DNA of 64,000 nucleotides from positions 372,001-436,000 of the forward strand of contig NZ_AUEA01000002.1 in NCBI RefSeq assembly GCF_000425745.1, written 5' to 3'. The position numbers were made by a program, and so were the translations under genes. Position 1 is the stretch's first letter, and each line of letters begins with the position of its first letter. Source of the stretch: Pseudomonas cremoricolorata DSM 17059 = NBRC 16634 (GTDB lineage Bacteria > Pseudomonadota > Gammaproteobacteria > Pseudomonadales > Pseudomonadaceae). Positions 28,642-37,037 of this stretch are shown here, in pieces. The notes beneath the pieces are model-generated. The model did no database searches, was not told the DNA's origin, and was given only the letters and a program-made list of their open reading frames with translations.

Positions 28642-28691
28642 CATCAAATTCACTAACGCTATGAGGCCGGCAGCCAACCAATGGGTGCACA

Positions 28692-28708
28692 TGCACAGGG
28701 CAGGTGCA
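28692..28708 (-). promoter_or_regulatory. NtrC-binding site upstream of atzF
   Basis: On the - strand this reads TGCACC, five bases, TGTGCA. This differs at one position from the NtrC consensus TGCACC-N5-GGTGCA. It overlaps a further inverted pair GTGCA-N2-TGCAC at 28685-28696, so two dimers may bind side by side. The site lies roughly 110-125 bases upstream of the predicted sigma-54 start, the expected arrangement for activation by NtrC under nitrogen limitation. Confidence 0.65.
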
Positions 28709-28752
28709 TCAATGTGGTGACCCCATGCTGGCTGGTCGGCGGAGACTGATCG

Positions 28753-29805
28753 TTACGCGAGGGGCGGCCTGGCACTGGCCTGCCGGCTCCAGTCGAGCAG
28801 CAGGCTGTAGCCGACCGCAAGCAGGGTCGGGCCGATGAACAAGCCGATGAAGCCAAAGGCGATCAGGCCGCCGAAGACCCCAAGCAACACGATCACCAGC
28901 GGCAGGTTGCCTCCGCGGCTGATCAGGTAGGGTTTGAGCACGTTGTCGACGCCGCTGATGATGAAGGTGCCCCAGATGCCGAGGAACACCGCCATGCCGT
29001 ACTCGCCCTGCCACACCAGCCAGGCGGTGGCCGGTATCCAGGCCAGGGGCGGCCCCATGGGGATCAGGCTGAGCATGAAGGTCACCAGACCGAGAACGAT
29101 CGCCCCTGGTACCCCGGCGATGAGAAAACCGATCAGCGCCAGCAGGCCCTGCGCTGCCGCGGTGCCGATGACGCCGTTGACCACCCGCTGCACGGTGCCG
29201 GCGACCAGTTCCAGGTAGTACTCGGCGCGCTCACCGATCAACCGCTGCAACAGGCGCAGCACGAAGGCCGCCAGGCGCGGCCCGTCGCGGTAGAAGAAGA
29301 ACACGAACACCAGGCTCAGGCTCAACTCGAGAATACCGCCGCCGATCTGCGCGCTGCGCGCCAGCAGCCAGTTGCCGGTCTGGCCCAGGTACGGCTTGAC
29401 CGAGGCGAGCAAGGCCGGGCCCTGCTGATCGACGGTGTCCCACATCGCCACCAGGCGCTCACCCACGAACGGGATGCCGCCCAGCCAGGAAGGTGCTTGC
29501 GGCAGGCCGTCGACCTGGACGTCACGCACGAAGGCGGTGGCATCACGGATGTGATCGGCCAGGTTGAAGCCCAGCCACACCAGCGGCAAGGCCACCAGGA
29601 GAATCCACATGCCGGTCAGCAGGCCCGCAGCGAGGGTCTCGCGGCCCCGCAACAGCCGCGTCAGCAGGCGCATCAGCGGCCAGCTGGCAAAAGCCAGAAT
29701 GGCCCCCCAGAGCAGTGCGGAAATGAACGGTGCCATCACCCACAAGGCCGCGCCCAACAGCGCCAGCAGTAGGATTTGCACCAGCAGACGGTCATTGTTG
29801 GGCAT
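28753..29805 (-). CDS. AI-2E family transporter (permease-like membrane protein)
   Basis: This 350-residue membrane protein belongs to the AI-2E/TerC-independent exporter family, once called UPF0118 (PerM/TqsA type). About eight membrane segments are visible: an N-terminal pair (ILLLALLGAALWVMAPF, ALLWGAILAFASWPL), a long extracytoplasmic stretch (about 95-160) and a C-terminal bundle. That bundle contains the family phrases FLIAGVPGAIVLGLVTFMLS, IPMGPPLAWIPA and the Gly-rich FGGLIAFGFIGLFIGPTLLA. Members have been linked to AI-2, indole or Na+ transport, and the substrate here is unknown. It follows the DUF4892 gene by 11 bases and is probably co-transcribed. Confidence 0.82.
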   Translation of the reverse strand: MPNNDRLLVQILLLALLGAALWVMAPFISALLWGAILAFASWPLMRLLTRLLRGRETLAAGLLTGMWILLVALPLVWLGFNLADHIRDATAFVRDVQVDGLPQAPSWLGGIPFVGERLVAMWDTVDQQGPALLASVKPYLGQTGNWLLARSAQIGGGILELSLSLVFVFFFYRDGPRLAAFVLRLLQRLIGERAEYYLELVAGTVQRVVNGVIGTAAAQGLLALIGFLIAGVPGAIVLGLVTFMLSLIPMGPPLAWIPATAWLVWQGEYGMAVFLGIWGTFIISGVDNVLKPYLISRGGNLPLVIVLLGVFGGLIAFGFIGLFIGPTLLAVGYSLLLDWSRQASARPPLA

Positions 29806-29816
29806 CGACAGGTTAC

Positions 29817-30611
29817 TCAGCGGATCAGCTCCAGGTGCAGCCCCTCGGTCGGCGCATCGCCCACCTCCAGGCGAGCGCTGCGCACGCCGGCCTTGATCAG
29901 TTGCTCACGCCAGGCCTCGGCCTGATCGCCACTGAGCGAGGCACGCAAGGTGCTGTCCAGGTTCAGGCTGCGTGCCAGCAACTCGACCCAGGCCGGCTGT
30001 GGCGCGCGCAGATCAGGGTAGTCGAGCTTGCCGGTGTCGCGCATTTCGCGCAGCACGGTGGCCGCGGTGGGCAACAGTTCACCCAGCAGGCTGGCGGCGA
30101 CGAACTCCTCGACATGCAGGTAGGCACGGCGGTTGCCGCGGGTGACGCTGTACAACGCCACCAGGGTGTCGGCCTGCTCGGCCGAGCGGCGCAGGAGGAT
30201 GAACGCCTGCTGCTCGTCGCCACCATTGAGGCGGGCATTGCCGAAGACATCGTTGGCCCACAGGCTGGCCTCGCCGCAATCACGGCCCTGGCACCAGAAC
30301 AGCGGATAACCGCCCTCTTGCTGCAAGGCTTCGCGAGCACTGGTGAAGGCTTCCCGGGCGCTGCGCTCGACCGGCAGCTCGTAGGTCTGCGAACTGACCT
30401 GGCCGCGCGCTTCGACCTTGTTGTCGAGGCGCAGCCGGCCGCTGATCTTGCGCAGCGGCCCCATGGGGTAGACGCGCTCCTGTTCCAGCGCCGGGCGTTG
30501 GTCGACGACCTTGGCATCCTGTGGAACCGGCAGGCTTTCGGCGAGCAGCCATGGGCTGCTGAAGGCGAGGCACAGGCCAAGGGCGCTGCGCAGAGAAACG
30601 ACGGTTTTCAT
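29817..30611 (-). CDS. Exported DUF4892 domain protein
   Basis: This 264-residue protein has a signal peptide (MKTVVSLRSALGLCLAFSSP ending near LLAES). The mature part includes the phrases QDAKVVDQRPALEQERVYPMG, CQGRDCGEASLWANDVFGNA and ILLRRSAEQADTLVALYSVT, which I associate with DUF4892 proteins of pseudomonads. The two Cys of CQGRDCG could form a disulfide in the periplasm. I chose the start at 30611 because the signal peptide begins there; in-frame starts further upstream add a non-hydrophobic leader. Function is unknown. Confidence 0.75.
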   Translation of the reverse strand: MKTVVSLRSALGLCLAFSSPWLLAESLPVPQDAKVVDQRPALEQERVYPMGPLRKISGRLRLDNKVEARGQVSSQTYELPVERSAREAFTSAREALQQEGGYPLFWCQGRDCGEASLWANDVFGNARLNGGDEQQAFILLRRSAEQADTLVALYSVTRGNRRAYLHVEEFVAASLLGELLPTAATVLREMRDTGKLDYPDLRAPQPAWVELLARSLNLDSTLRASLSGDQAEAWREQLIKAGVRSARLEVGDAPTEGLHLELIR

Positions 30612-30687
30612 CGGCCACCCTGGCGGCATGCATGGCCGGTGTGATGCGTGTGAGTGTCTGGCGTTGGCATGGAGCTCTCCCTGATCG

Positions 30688-30715
30688 ACCCGGCAAGCCT
30701 CGGCACTTGCCGGGT
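30688..30715. repeat. Perfect 10-bp inverted repeat after the hydrolase gene
   Basis: ACCCGGCAAG and CTTGCCGGGT enclose an eight-base loop. The hairpin begins six bases after the stop of the upstream hydrolase (30721). It has no T-tract on either strand, so it may stabilise the mRNA end or act as an imperfect terminator before the DUF4892 gene. Confidence 0.6.
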
Positions 30716-30720
30716 GCAAG

Positions 30721-31575
30721 TCAAGGAAAGCCAAAGAAGCGATTGAAACAGTCTGCAACAAGGACGGCGCCGGCTTGGTCATTCACGTGCAAATGATGAC
30801 CACCCGGCAGCCGCACCTGTTCGAAGGGTAGCTGCTGCAGCAGTGCATCGTGCGCCAGCAGCAGGCCGTCTGCGGCCACCACCAGGCAAGCCGGGCAGCG
30901 CACCCGCTCGACGAAGGCCCAGGCCTGCCGTTGGCTCAAGCGCACTGCCGAGGGCAGGGTCAGACGGCTGTCGCTGCGCCAGCTGTAGCCGCCAGGCACC
31001 GGCATCAGGCCGCGCTGCGCCAACAGCTCAGCGGCCTCGCGGCTGACCGCGACCATCCCCTTCATGCGCGCAGTGATGCCGGCATCCAGTGTCGGGTACA
31101 CGGTCTTGCGGCCGGCACCCCGGCGCAGTTGCGCGCCAAGGGCCAGGCCCAGGCGCTCGGCAGCGTCGTCGGGCTCGCCGGTCGGCGGTATCAGCCCATC
31201 GATCAACGCCAGGTGGCTGACCCGCTCGGGCAGCGCAGCGGCCAGTTGCACGCTGATCACCGCGCCCAGCGAATGGCCCAGCAGCGCAAAGCGCTGCCAG
31301 CCAAGCTGCTCGGCCACCCGCAGCACGTCATGGGCGTAGTCGGCCAGGGTGTAGCTGGCGCCCAGGGGCCGGTGCGCCGAGTGGCCGTGCCCGGCCAGAT
31401 CCAGCGCCACCACCCGCAGCCCGCGCAGGCGCGGGGCCAGGCGCGCGAAGCTATTGGCGTTGTCCAGCCAGCCATGCAGGGCGATCACCGGCAGGCCGTC
31501 GGCGGGGCCGAACACATGCGCGGCCAGCTCGATATGGCCCAGGTCCAGGCGCAGCTCTTCCACCGCCATGCTCAT
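30721..31575 (-). CDS. Alpha/beta-hydrolase, esterase-like
   Basis: This 284-residue cytoplasmic enzyme has the alpha/beta-hydrolase fold. The oxyanion motif is HGWLDNANSF, the nucleophile elbow is GHSLGAVIS (Ser near residue 98), and a late Asp and His (VVAADGLLL and PGGHHLHV) complete the triad. It resembles MhpC/Epoxide-hydrolase-type proteins, but the substrate is unknown. The start (MSMAVEELRLDLG) overlaps the stop of the preceding hydrolase by four bases, so the two are translated together. Confidence 0.82.
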   Translation of the reverse strand: MSMAVEELRLDLGHIELAAHVFGPADGLPVIALHGWLDNANSFARLAPRLRGLRVVALDLAGHGHSAHRPLGASYTLADYAHDVLRVAEQLGWQRFALLGHSLGAVISVQLAAALPERVSHLALIDGLIPPTGEPDDAAERLGLALGAQLRRGAGRKTVYPTLDAGITARMKGMVAVSREAAELLAQRGLMPVPGGYSWRSDSRLTLPSAVRLSQRQAWAFVERVRCPACLVVAADGLLLAHDALLQQLPFEQVRLPGGHHLHVNDQAGAVLVADCFNRFFGFP

Positions 31576-32360
31576 GCCTGCGTCCAGCGGGCGAACAGGC
31601 CCTTGAGCAACTCGGCGGTGGCGATGGGCTGCTCCAGGGGGAACATGTGCCCGCCGGGCACGCTGATGTATTCACCACGGGGCAAGCCGCGCGCGGCCAG
31701 GCCGTGATGGTGCCGCACCACGCCGCTGCTGGCGCCGCGTACCAACGCCACTGGCAACTGCAGCTGCCGTGCAGGCTTGGGGCTGGCATGTGGGATGTTG
31801 CGGTAGATGCTGATTTCGGTGGCCGCATCGAAGCGCAAGCGCACGCCCTGCTCGGCCGGCTGCAGGCCATGCTGCAGATACGCTTCCAGGCAATCGGGGT
31901 CGAACTGGCCGAACAGACGCTTGCTGGCAAAGTAGCTGCGCGCCGCGTCGCGGTCGGCAAACGCTTCGCGTCGGCCCAGGGTGCGACCTGCCGGGGTGAT
32001 GCGGTCGATCAGCCCCAGACCCTTGGCAAGGCGAATCAGCCACTGGTCGAGGCGGGTCAGCAGCGGCGAATCGAGCATGACGATGCCGCGATAGAACTGC
32101 GGTGCGCGCAGCGCAGCGTGCAGGTGCAACACACCGCCCAACGAGTGCCCCACCCCCCACACCGGGCCGTCCTGCAAGGCCAGGTGATAGAGCAACTCCT
32201 CGACCAGTTGCTGCCAGTTGTCGTCCACCGGAAAGCGCGGATCATGGCCATGTTGCTCGAGGTGACGAACGTCGTAGTCGGGGGCGAGGCCTGCGAACAA
32301 CTTGCCATAGGTGGCAGAGGGAAAGCCGTTGGCATGGGCGAAGAAGATCTGCTGCGACAT
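31572..32360 (-). CDS. Alpha/beta-hydrolase
   Basis: This 262-residue alpha/beta-hydrolase has FAHANGFPSATYGKLF as oxyanion region, GVGHSLGGVLHLHAA as nucleophile elbow and PGGHMFPLEQP with the catalytic His. The start at 32360 (MSQQIFFAHANG) fits the fold, while the upstream extension in frame does not. It is distinct in sequence from the hydrolase it overlaps, so the pair is not a simple duplication. Substrate unknown. Confidence 0.82.
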   Translation of the reverse strand: MSQQIFFAHANGFPSATYGKLFAGLAPDYDVRHLEQHGHDPRFPVDDNWQQLVEELLYHLALQDGPVWGVGHSLGGVLHLHAALRAPQFYRGIVMLDSPLLTRLDQWLIRLAKGLGLIDRITPAGRTLGRREAFADRDAARSYFASKRLFGQFDPDCLEAYLQHGLQPAEQGVRLRFDAATEISIYRNIPHASPKPARQLQLPVALVRGASSGVVRHHHGLAARGLPRGEYISVPGGHMFPLEQPIATAELLKGLFARWTQA

Positions 32361-32464
32361 GGCGCACCGGACAATGGCGAAAAGATGGCCCATTGTCAGC
32401 GCGGCAGCGCCGCACGGCAATGCGCAGAAAGGTCAACGCCGAGGGCAATCAGGTCATCGCAGGG

Positions 32465-32806
32465 TCAGTCGAAGTTGATCAGCGAGCGCTGCAGGCAGGC
32501 CTGCATGTAGGCCAGTTGCGCCGCCAGGGCCTCACGGGCCAGGCGTTTGTCGCGCGGTGCGAGGTCGAGCCGGCGCAGCGCCAGGCAACTGCTTTGCAGC
32601 AAGTGCGCCATGCGCACGCTGGTCAGGCGGAGCTGTTCAAGATCTTCGGGATGTTCGCATTTGCGTAACAACTGATCGAGCTTGGCGTTGGCGCTGTCTT
32701 GAAGCAGGCGGTATTCGGCAAAATCGAGGGTCTGGTTGTTTTCTATCTTTTCCAGTGTGGGTAGCAGGTCTGCGGAACCGGCCAACTCCAGATACCGAAT
32801 GCTCAT
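32465..32806 (-). CDS. Small conserved-looking protein of unknown function
   Basis: This 113-residue, mainly helical, soluble protein starts MSIRYLELAGSADLLPTLEK and is rich in Leu, Glu and Gln. It contains no signal peptide or membrane segment. The C-terminal half (TSVRMAHLLQSSCLALRRLD, LAYMQACLQRSLINFD) could form a helical bundle. I do not recognise a family. Its gene stands alone, with gaps of about 100 bases on both sides. Its ribosome site lies inside a long inverted repeat, described separately. Confidence 0.7.
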   Translation of the reverse strand: MSIRYLELAGSADLLPTLEKIENNQTLDFAEYRLLQDSANAKLDQLLRKCEHPEDLEQLRLTSVRMAHLLQSSCLALRRLDLAPRDKRLAREALAAQLAYMQACLQRSLINFD

Positions 32807-32815
32807 CGATGGTGC

Positions 32816-32867
32816 TTCCCTGGGCTACGCCCTCGTATTGAGTACGAACGCTAGCAAGCCCAGGGAA
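32816..32867 (-). promoter_or_regulatory. Leader hairpin that would mask the ribosome site of the 32806 gene
   Basis: The 11-base sequence TTCCCTGGGCT at 32816-32826 and its exact complement AGCCCAGGGAA at 32857-32867 enclose a 30-base loop. On the transcript of the gene starting at 32806, the arm nearest the start codon contains the likely ribosome site AGGGAAG, nine or so bases before the ATG. If transcription begins upstream of 32867, the hairpin would hide this site. The repeat is exact; the control role is inference. Confidence 0.45.
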
Positions 32868-32873
32868 ATGCCG

Positions 32874-32897
32874 GCAACTGACAAAAATGTCAGTTGC
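32874..32897. repeat. Perfect 10-bp inverted repeat with AAAA loop
   Basis: GCAACTGACA, AAAA, TGTCAGTTGC form an uninterrupted palindromic hairpin. It starts eight bases after the sixA stop on the - strand and lies seven bases upstream of the leader hairpin of the next gene. There is no T-tract, so it is either an unusual terminator for sixA or a protein-binding palindrome. Confidence 0.65.
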
Positions 32898-32904
32898 GCA
32901 GCGC

Positions 32905-33360
32905 TCAAGGGTGATGAACGGCGTGCAGGGTCATCAGCCCAGCCAACGGCCATTCGCCGTCAAGCTCGGCCAGACTCGCGGTGCCCATGGCGGCCGGTTG
33001 CTGGCGATGGCCCTGGTGCAGCAGGCTGACCAGATGCCCCACCAGCGGCTGATGGCTGACCAGCAACAGTTGATCGTAGCCACAGCCCTGCAGGTGCGCG
33101 ATGACCTGCTGCGGGTCGCTGTCCGGGGTCAGCCAGGGCGCCTCGATCACCGCCTCAGGCAAACCCAGCGCAGCGTGCACCAGGGCGGCGGTCTGCTGGG
33201 CACGCACGTATGGGCTGGCGAAGATTGCCTGCACGGGTTGGCCCAGTAGGCGCGCGGCACTGCGCTGGACCTGCTCGCGGCCTGCCGGGGTCAGGCGCCG
33301 CTGCGCGTCGCTGGCGGCCGTGGGCTCTGCCTCGCCGTGGCGCAGCACCCACAGCTTCAT
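32905..33360 (-). CDS. sixA: Phosphohistidine phosphatase SixA
   Basis: This 151-residue histidine phosphatase has the catalytic motif LRHGEAEP with His8 and the second family motif IFASPYVRAQQT. SixA removes phosphate from His residues on phosphotransfer proteins, including those of two-component and PTS pathways. Length and motif positions match the SixA family. Its start overlaps the stop of the DUF4389 gene by four bases. Confidence 0.88.
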   Translation of the reverse strand: MKLWVLRHGEAEPTAASDAQRRLTPAGREQVQRSAARLLGQPVQAIFASPYVRAQQTAALVHAALGLPEAVIEAPWLTPDSDPQQVIAHLQGCGYDQLLLVSHQPLVGHLVSLLHQGHRQQPAAMGTASLAELDGEWPLAGLMTLHAVHHP

Positions 33361-33704
33361 GGCTTGGGCCCTTGGTTGCCCGGGGCCTGCGCCTGCGGCT
33401 CGACGCTGTGCGCGGCCTCGCCTTCGGCTGGGCGTGGCGCCGGCCAGTCGGCGAACGGCCAGGGTTTCTGCTCGGTGTGGAAGGTGCCGAAGCGGCCGAT
33501 CTGCGCCAGGTACTGGCTGAGGCTGTCACCGGCGTTCATCACGCTGCCATTCGGCGCGCCATAGACCAGGCGGTAGATAACCTGGACCAGCACCAGCGCG
33601 CCCAGCATCAGTTCGGCCAGGTGCCAGACCAGCAGGAAAAACAGCATCCACAGCACACGCAGGAAAAGCGATTCGTGCTGGCCACGTTCCGGGGTTGGGC
33701 TCAT
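33357..33704 (-). CDS. DUF4389 inner-membrane protein
   Basis: This 115-residue protein has one or two hydrophobic segments (RVLWMLFFLLVWHLAELMLG, ALVLVQVIYRLVYG), then the phrase LSQYLAQIGRFGTFHTEQKPW, which is characteristic of DUF4389. A Pro/Ala-rich tail ends in NQGPKP. Its role is unknown. It lies between gpsA (15-base gap) and sixA (four-base overlap), so the three are probably one operon. Confidence 0.8.
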   Translation of the reverse strand: MSPTPERGQHESLFLRVLWMLFFLLVWHLAELMLGALVLVQVIYRLVYGAPNGSVMNAGDSLSQYLAQIGRFGTFHTEQKPWPFADWPAPRPAEGEAAHSVEPQAQAPGNQGPKP

Positions 33705-33719
33705 GTGTCGCTCCTTGGA

Positions 33720-34745
33720 TCAGTTGAAACCGCTGATGGAAATGAAATCGACGTCGGTCTTGGGTTCGGCGTGCATCAGGTGGGCAATCACCTGTTCCAG
33801 GGTACGTCCCTCGAACAGGATCGCGTGCAGGCCGGCGACCAGGGGCATGTACACCTGCACCTCCTGGGCCTTGGCTTTGAGCACCTTGATGGTGTTGACA
33901 CCCTCGGCCACCTCGCCCAGCCGCTCGACCGCCTCGGCCAGCGACAGCCCCTGGCCGAGCGCCTGGCCGATCTGGTAGTTGCGGCTCTTGGGCGAGGAAC
34001 AGGTGACGATCAGATCGCCCACCCCGGCAAGCCCGAGGAAGGTCATCGGGTTGGCGCCCTGACTGACCGCGAAGCGGGTCATCTCGGCCAGCGCGCGGGT
34101 GATCAGCATGCTCTTGGTGTTTTCCCCCATGCCCAGCGCTGCCGCGAGGCCGGCGATGATGGCATAGACGTTTTTCAGCGCGCCGCCCAGTTCGACACCG
34201 AAGCGGTCGCTGCTGGCGTAGACGCGGAAGGTCGGGCCATGCAGCACGTCCTGAACCCATTGGCACAGGGCTTCGTCTTCGCTGGCCACCACCGTGGCGG
34301 TCAGCGCGTGCTCGGCGATTTCACGCGCAAGGTTGGGGCCTGAGAGCACCGCAATGCGCGCTTGGGGGGCGATCTCTTCGAGAATCTGGCTCATCAGCTT
34401 GAAGCTTTGCGCCTCGATGCCCTTGGTCAGGCTGATCAGCCCCTTGCCGGCCAGCACCTGCGCATGAGGCGCAAGCACACTGCGCAGGGCGCTCGACGGC
34501 AGGGCGACGAACATCAGCTCGCACGCCTGCAAGGTGGCCAGCAGATCGGTGACCGGCTCGACCCCGTCATGCAGGCGTACCCCCTTGAGGTAGCGCGGAT
34601 TTTCTCGATTGACGCGCATCGCCTCGGCCTGCTGCGCATCGCGCATCCACTGGCGTACCGGCACACCGTTCTCGGCCAGCAGGTTGGCAACGGCGGTGCC
34701 GAAGCTGCCGCCCCCGAGCACCGCGACAGGTTGCTGTTCAGTCAT
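33720..34745 (-). CDS. gpsA: Glycerol-3-phosphate dehydrogenase [NAD(P)+]
   Basis: This 341-residue cytoplasmic enzyme reduces dihydroxyacetone phosphate to sn-glycerol 3-phosphate, the backbone of phospholipids. The N-terminal dinucleotide-binding motif is [19 protein letters not shown]. Further family stretches are [23 protein letters not shown], the active-site region [17 protein letters not shown] with the catalytic Lys, and [20 protein letters not shown]. The start is [13 protein letters not shown]. Confidence 0.96.
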   Translation of the reverse strand: MTEQQPVAVLGGGSFGTAVANLLAENGVPVRQWMRDAQQAEAMRVNRENPRYLKGVRLHDGVEPVTDLLATLQACELMFVALPSSALRSVLAPHAQVLAGKGLISLTKGIEAQSFKLMSQILEEIAPQARIAVLSGPNLAREIAEHALTATVVASEDEALCQWVQDVLHGPTFRVYASSDRFGVELGGALKNVYAIIAGLAAALGMGENTKSMLITRALAEMTRFAVSQGANPMTFLGLAGVGDLIVTCSSPKSRNYQIGQALGQGLSLAEAVERLGEVAEGVNTIKVLKAKAQEVQVYMPLVAGLHAILFEGRTLEQVIAHLMHAEPKTDVDFISISGFN

Positions 34746-34774
34746 AGTTCATCCATCAAAGCCGTTGAGTTGTT

Positions 34775-34792
34775 TGCGCCTGGCGCATTATA
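34775..34792 (-). promoter_or_regulatory. Probable gpsA promoter -10 element next to a palindrome
   Basis: On the - strand an exact TATAAT lies at 34787-34792, 42 bases upstream of the gpsA ATG, and abuts the palindrome TGCGCC-T-GGCGCA (34775-34787). The -35 region seventeen bases away (CTGGTG) is poor, so the promoter may be weak or need an activator. The same gap must also hold the promoter of the divergent receptor gene, which I could not place. Confidence 0.4.
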
Positions 34793-34922
34793 CGGGCCAG
34801 CCCTGCGCTCACCAGCGCTTCTTGCCCGCCTCGATGCCTCTGCAACGCGTGCCCAAGGGCCACTGGCAAAACCCGTAGGCTGGTTTACCATAGCCGGCTA
34901 ACTCCCGAATCAAGGTCGTACC

Positions 34923-37037
34923 GTGGCCATTGGCGCGTCCCCTGCCCCCCGCCTGCTGCTGCTCACCACTGCCCTGCTCGGCGGGCCGGCGCTGGGCGAC
35001 GATCTGTTCATCGATGACCAGGCGTTGCCAGAGGTTCTGACCGCCACTCGGCTGAAACAGTCCCCGGCGGCCGTGCCGGGCAGCATGACCGTGCTCGACG
35101 AAGCGCTGATCCACGCCAGCGGCGCCCGCGACATCCCTGAACTGCTGCGCCTGGTGCCCGGCATGATGATCGGCTACGGCGCCGGCAATCAGCCAACGGT
35201 CAACTACCACGGCAGCAATGTCAGCGACGCCCGACGCATGCAGGTGCTGATCGACGGCCGCTCGGTGTACCGCGCGGGCCTGGCCACGGTCGACTGGAGC
35301 GACATCCCGCTGGCCATCGAGGACATCGAGCGAATCGAGGTGTTTCGCGGCCCGAACACCGTCAGCTACGGCGCCAACGCGCTGATGGCGGTGGTCAACA
35401 TCCTCACCCGGCGCCCGGCCGACAGCCATGGCACGCGGCTGAAGATCACCCGCGGCGAAAACGGCATCGACGATTTCTACGCAAGCCAGGGACTGGGCTG
35501 GGACGGCGGCGACCTGCGCCTGTCGATGTCTGGCATGGCCGACGATGGCTTCGACCACGACCAGCTCGGCCAGCCATACCGCGACAGCCGACGCCTGACC
35601 CGTTTCAACCTCAGCGCCAGCCACACCCTGACCCCTGAGCAGTCACTGGACTGGCAACTGGCGGCCAAGGAAGGCAGCAACCAGCGCCCCTACACCTATC
35701 AGCCGGTGTTCCCCTACGTCACCCAGCGCGGCCCCGACGCCGATGCCGTGGCCAAGGACTACGCGGCTTCGCTGCGCTGGAACATCGATTTCAATGCCGG
35801 TCACAGCCTGTACGTGCAAGGCTCGGCGCAGCACTTCGACCGCCAGCAAGTGTGGCGCGCCTGCGATGCCAGCCTGGCCTTCAGTCCCGAACTGACGCGC
35901 CTGTGGCAGCTCAATCCGAACTACGCCGAGCAAGTCGCGCGACGCGCCAACGATCCGCCGCCGAGCGACGATGCCGAGCAGCGCGCGCTGGTCGAGGCGA
36001 TCAGTCAGCAGTGGCGCAGCGGCGCCAGCGAAGTGGTCTGTGGCGACGTCGACCAAAGCACCCGCGAGACCCGCTACGACCTGGAAATCCAAGACACCCT
36101 GAGCCTCAGCGACAGCGTACGCCTGCTCAGCGGCGCTAACCTGCGCTACGACCGCGCCGATTCGGCCACCTATTTCAACGGCAGCCTCGACGACCAGACC
36201 TGGCGCCTGTTCGGCCAACTGGAATGGCGCGCCGACGAGCACTGGATCGTGCAGGGCGGGGCGATGTTCGAGAACAGCCGGCTGACCGGCAGCTCGCTGA
36301 CCCCGCGTGTGGCGGTCAACTACCTGATCACCCCGCGCCACGGCCTGCGCGCGGTGTACTCCGAAGCCGTGCGTTCGCCGGACATGTTCGAGAACAACGT
36401 CAACTGGAGCTACACCGTGCGCAACCTCAGCCGTAACGTCTACGGCCTGCAGAACGGTGAATATTTCGTCAAGACCCGCGGCCCCGGCAACCTCGACCAG
36501 GAACGCATGCGTTCCCGCGAGCTGGGCTACAACGGCTACTTCAGTGACCTCGACCTGAGCCTTGACCTGAAGCTGTTCGTCGATGAAATCACCGGCATGA
36601 TCAGCGAGCCGCTGCGCAACAACCAGTTCATCGCCAGCAACGCCAACAAGGCCCGCTTCAGCGGCAGCGAGGCGCAGGTCGACTGGCAACTCAATGCCCG
36701 CGATCGTCTGCGCCTGACCTACGCCTACGTCGATGCCTGGGCCAGCAACCCCGCCGACCGCCGCCTGAGCGCGCGCAACAGCGGCTCGGCCGGCTGGCTG
36801 CGCGAATGGGGTCGCGGCTGGTCCAGCGCCCTGTTCTATTACGGCGACGACGCGCTCAATCAGTACCGCTACGAGCGCCTCGATCTGCGCCTGGCCAAGC
36901 AACTGCGCATTCACGGCACGCGGCTCGAGCTGGCTGCGCTGTGGCAGCAACGCCTGGACAACCAGCCGATCACCCTGGAGCAGAATCGCTACGACAGCCG
37001 TCACCGCCTGCTGTTCAGCGCCGAGCTGGAGTTCTGA
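34923..37037 (+). CDS. TonB-dependent outer-membrane receptor
   Basis: This 704-residue protein starts at a GTG with a signal peptide (GASPAPRLLLLTTALLGGPA). The plug domain (about residues 35-160) contains a TonB-box-like LPEVLTATRL, then PELLRLVPGMMIGYGAG, VLIDGRSVYRAGLATVDWSD and IERIEVFRGPNTVSYGANAL. The remainder is a 22-stranded barrel ending in the usual terminal Phe (AELEF). Its ligand is unknown. The gene is coupled by one overlapping base to a periplasmic binding protein gene, and that gene to a hybrid kinase, so the receptor may take part in sensing as well as uptake. Confidence 0.85.
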   Translation: MAIGASPAPRLLLLTTALLGGPALGDDLFIDDQALPEVLTATRLKQSPAAVPGSMTVLDEALIHASGARDIPELLRLVPGMMIGYGAGNQPTVNYHGSNVSDARRMQVLIDGRSVYRAGLATVDWSDIPLAIEDIERIEVFRGPNTVSYGANALMAVVNILTRRPADSHGTRLKITRGENGIDDFYASQGLGWDGGDLRLSMSGMADDGFDHDQLGQPYRDSRRLTRFNLSASHTLTPEQSLDWQLAAKEGSNQRPYTYQPVFPYVTQRGPDADAVAKDYAASLRWNIDFNAGHSLYVQGSAQHFDRQQVWRACDASLAFSPELTRLWQLNPNYAEQVARRANDPPPSDDAEQRALVEAISQQWRSGASEVVCGDVDQSTRETRYDLEIQDTLSLSDSVRLLSGANLRYDRADSATYFNGSLDDQTWRLFGQLEWRADEHWIVQGGAMFENSRLTGSSLTPRVAVNYLITPRHGLRAVYSEAVRSPDMFENNVNWSYTVRNLSRNVYGLQNGEYFVKTRGPGNLDQERMRSRELGYNGYFSDLDLSLDLKLFVDEITGMISEPLRNNQFIASNANKARFSGSEAQVDWQLNARDRLRLTYAYVDAWASNPADRRLSARNSGSAGWLREWGRGWSSALFYYGDDALNQYRYERLDLRLAKQLRIHGTRLELAALWQQRLDNQPITLEQNRYDSRHRLLFSAELEF

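Noticed and set aside
28568..28752. Guanidine riboswitch ahead of the urea carboxylase module
   Set aside because: The predicted leader is under 30 bases, and I found no conserved guanidine-I type elements in the gap.
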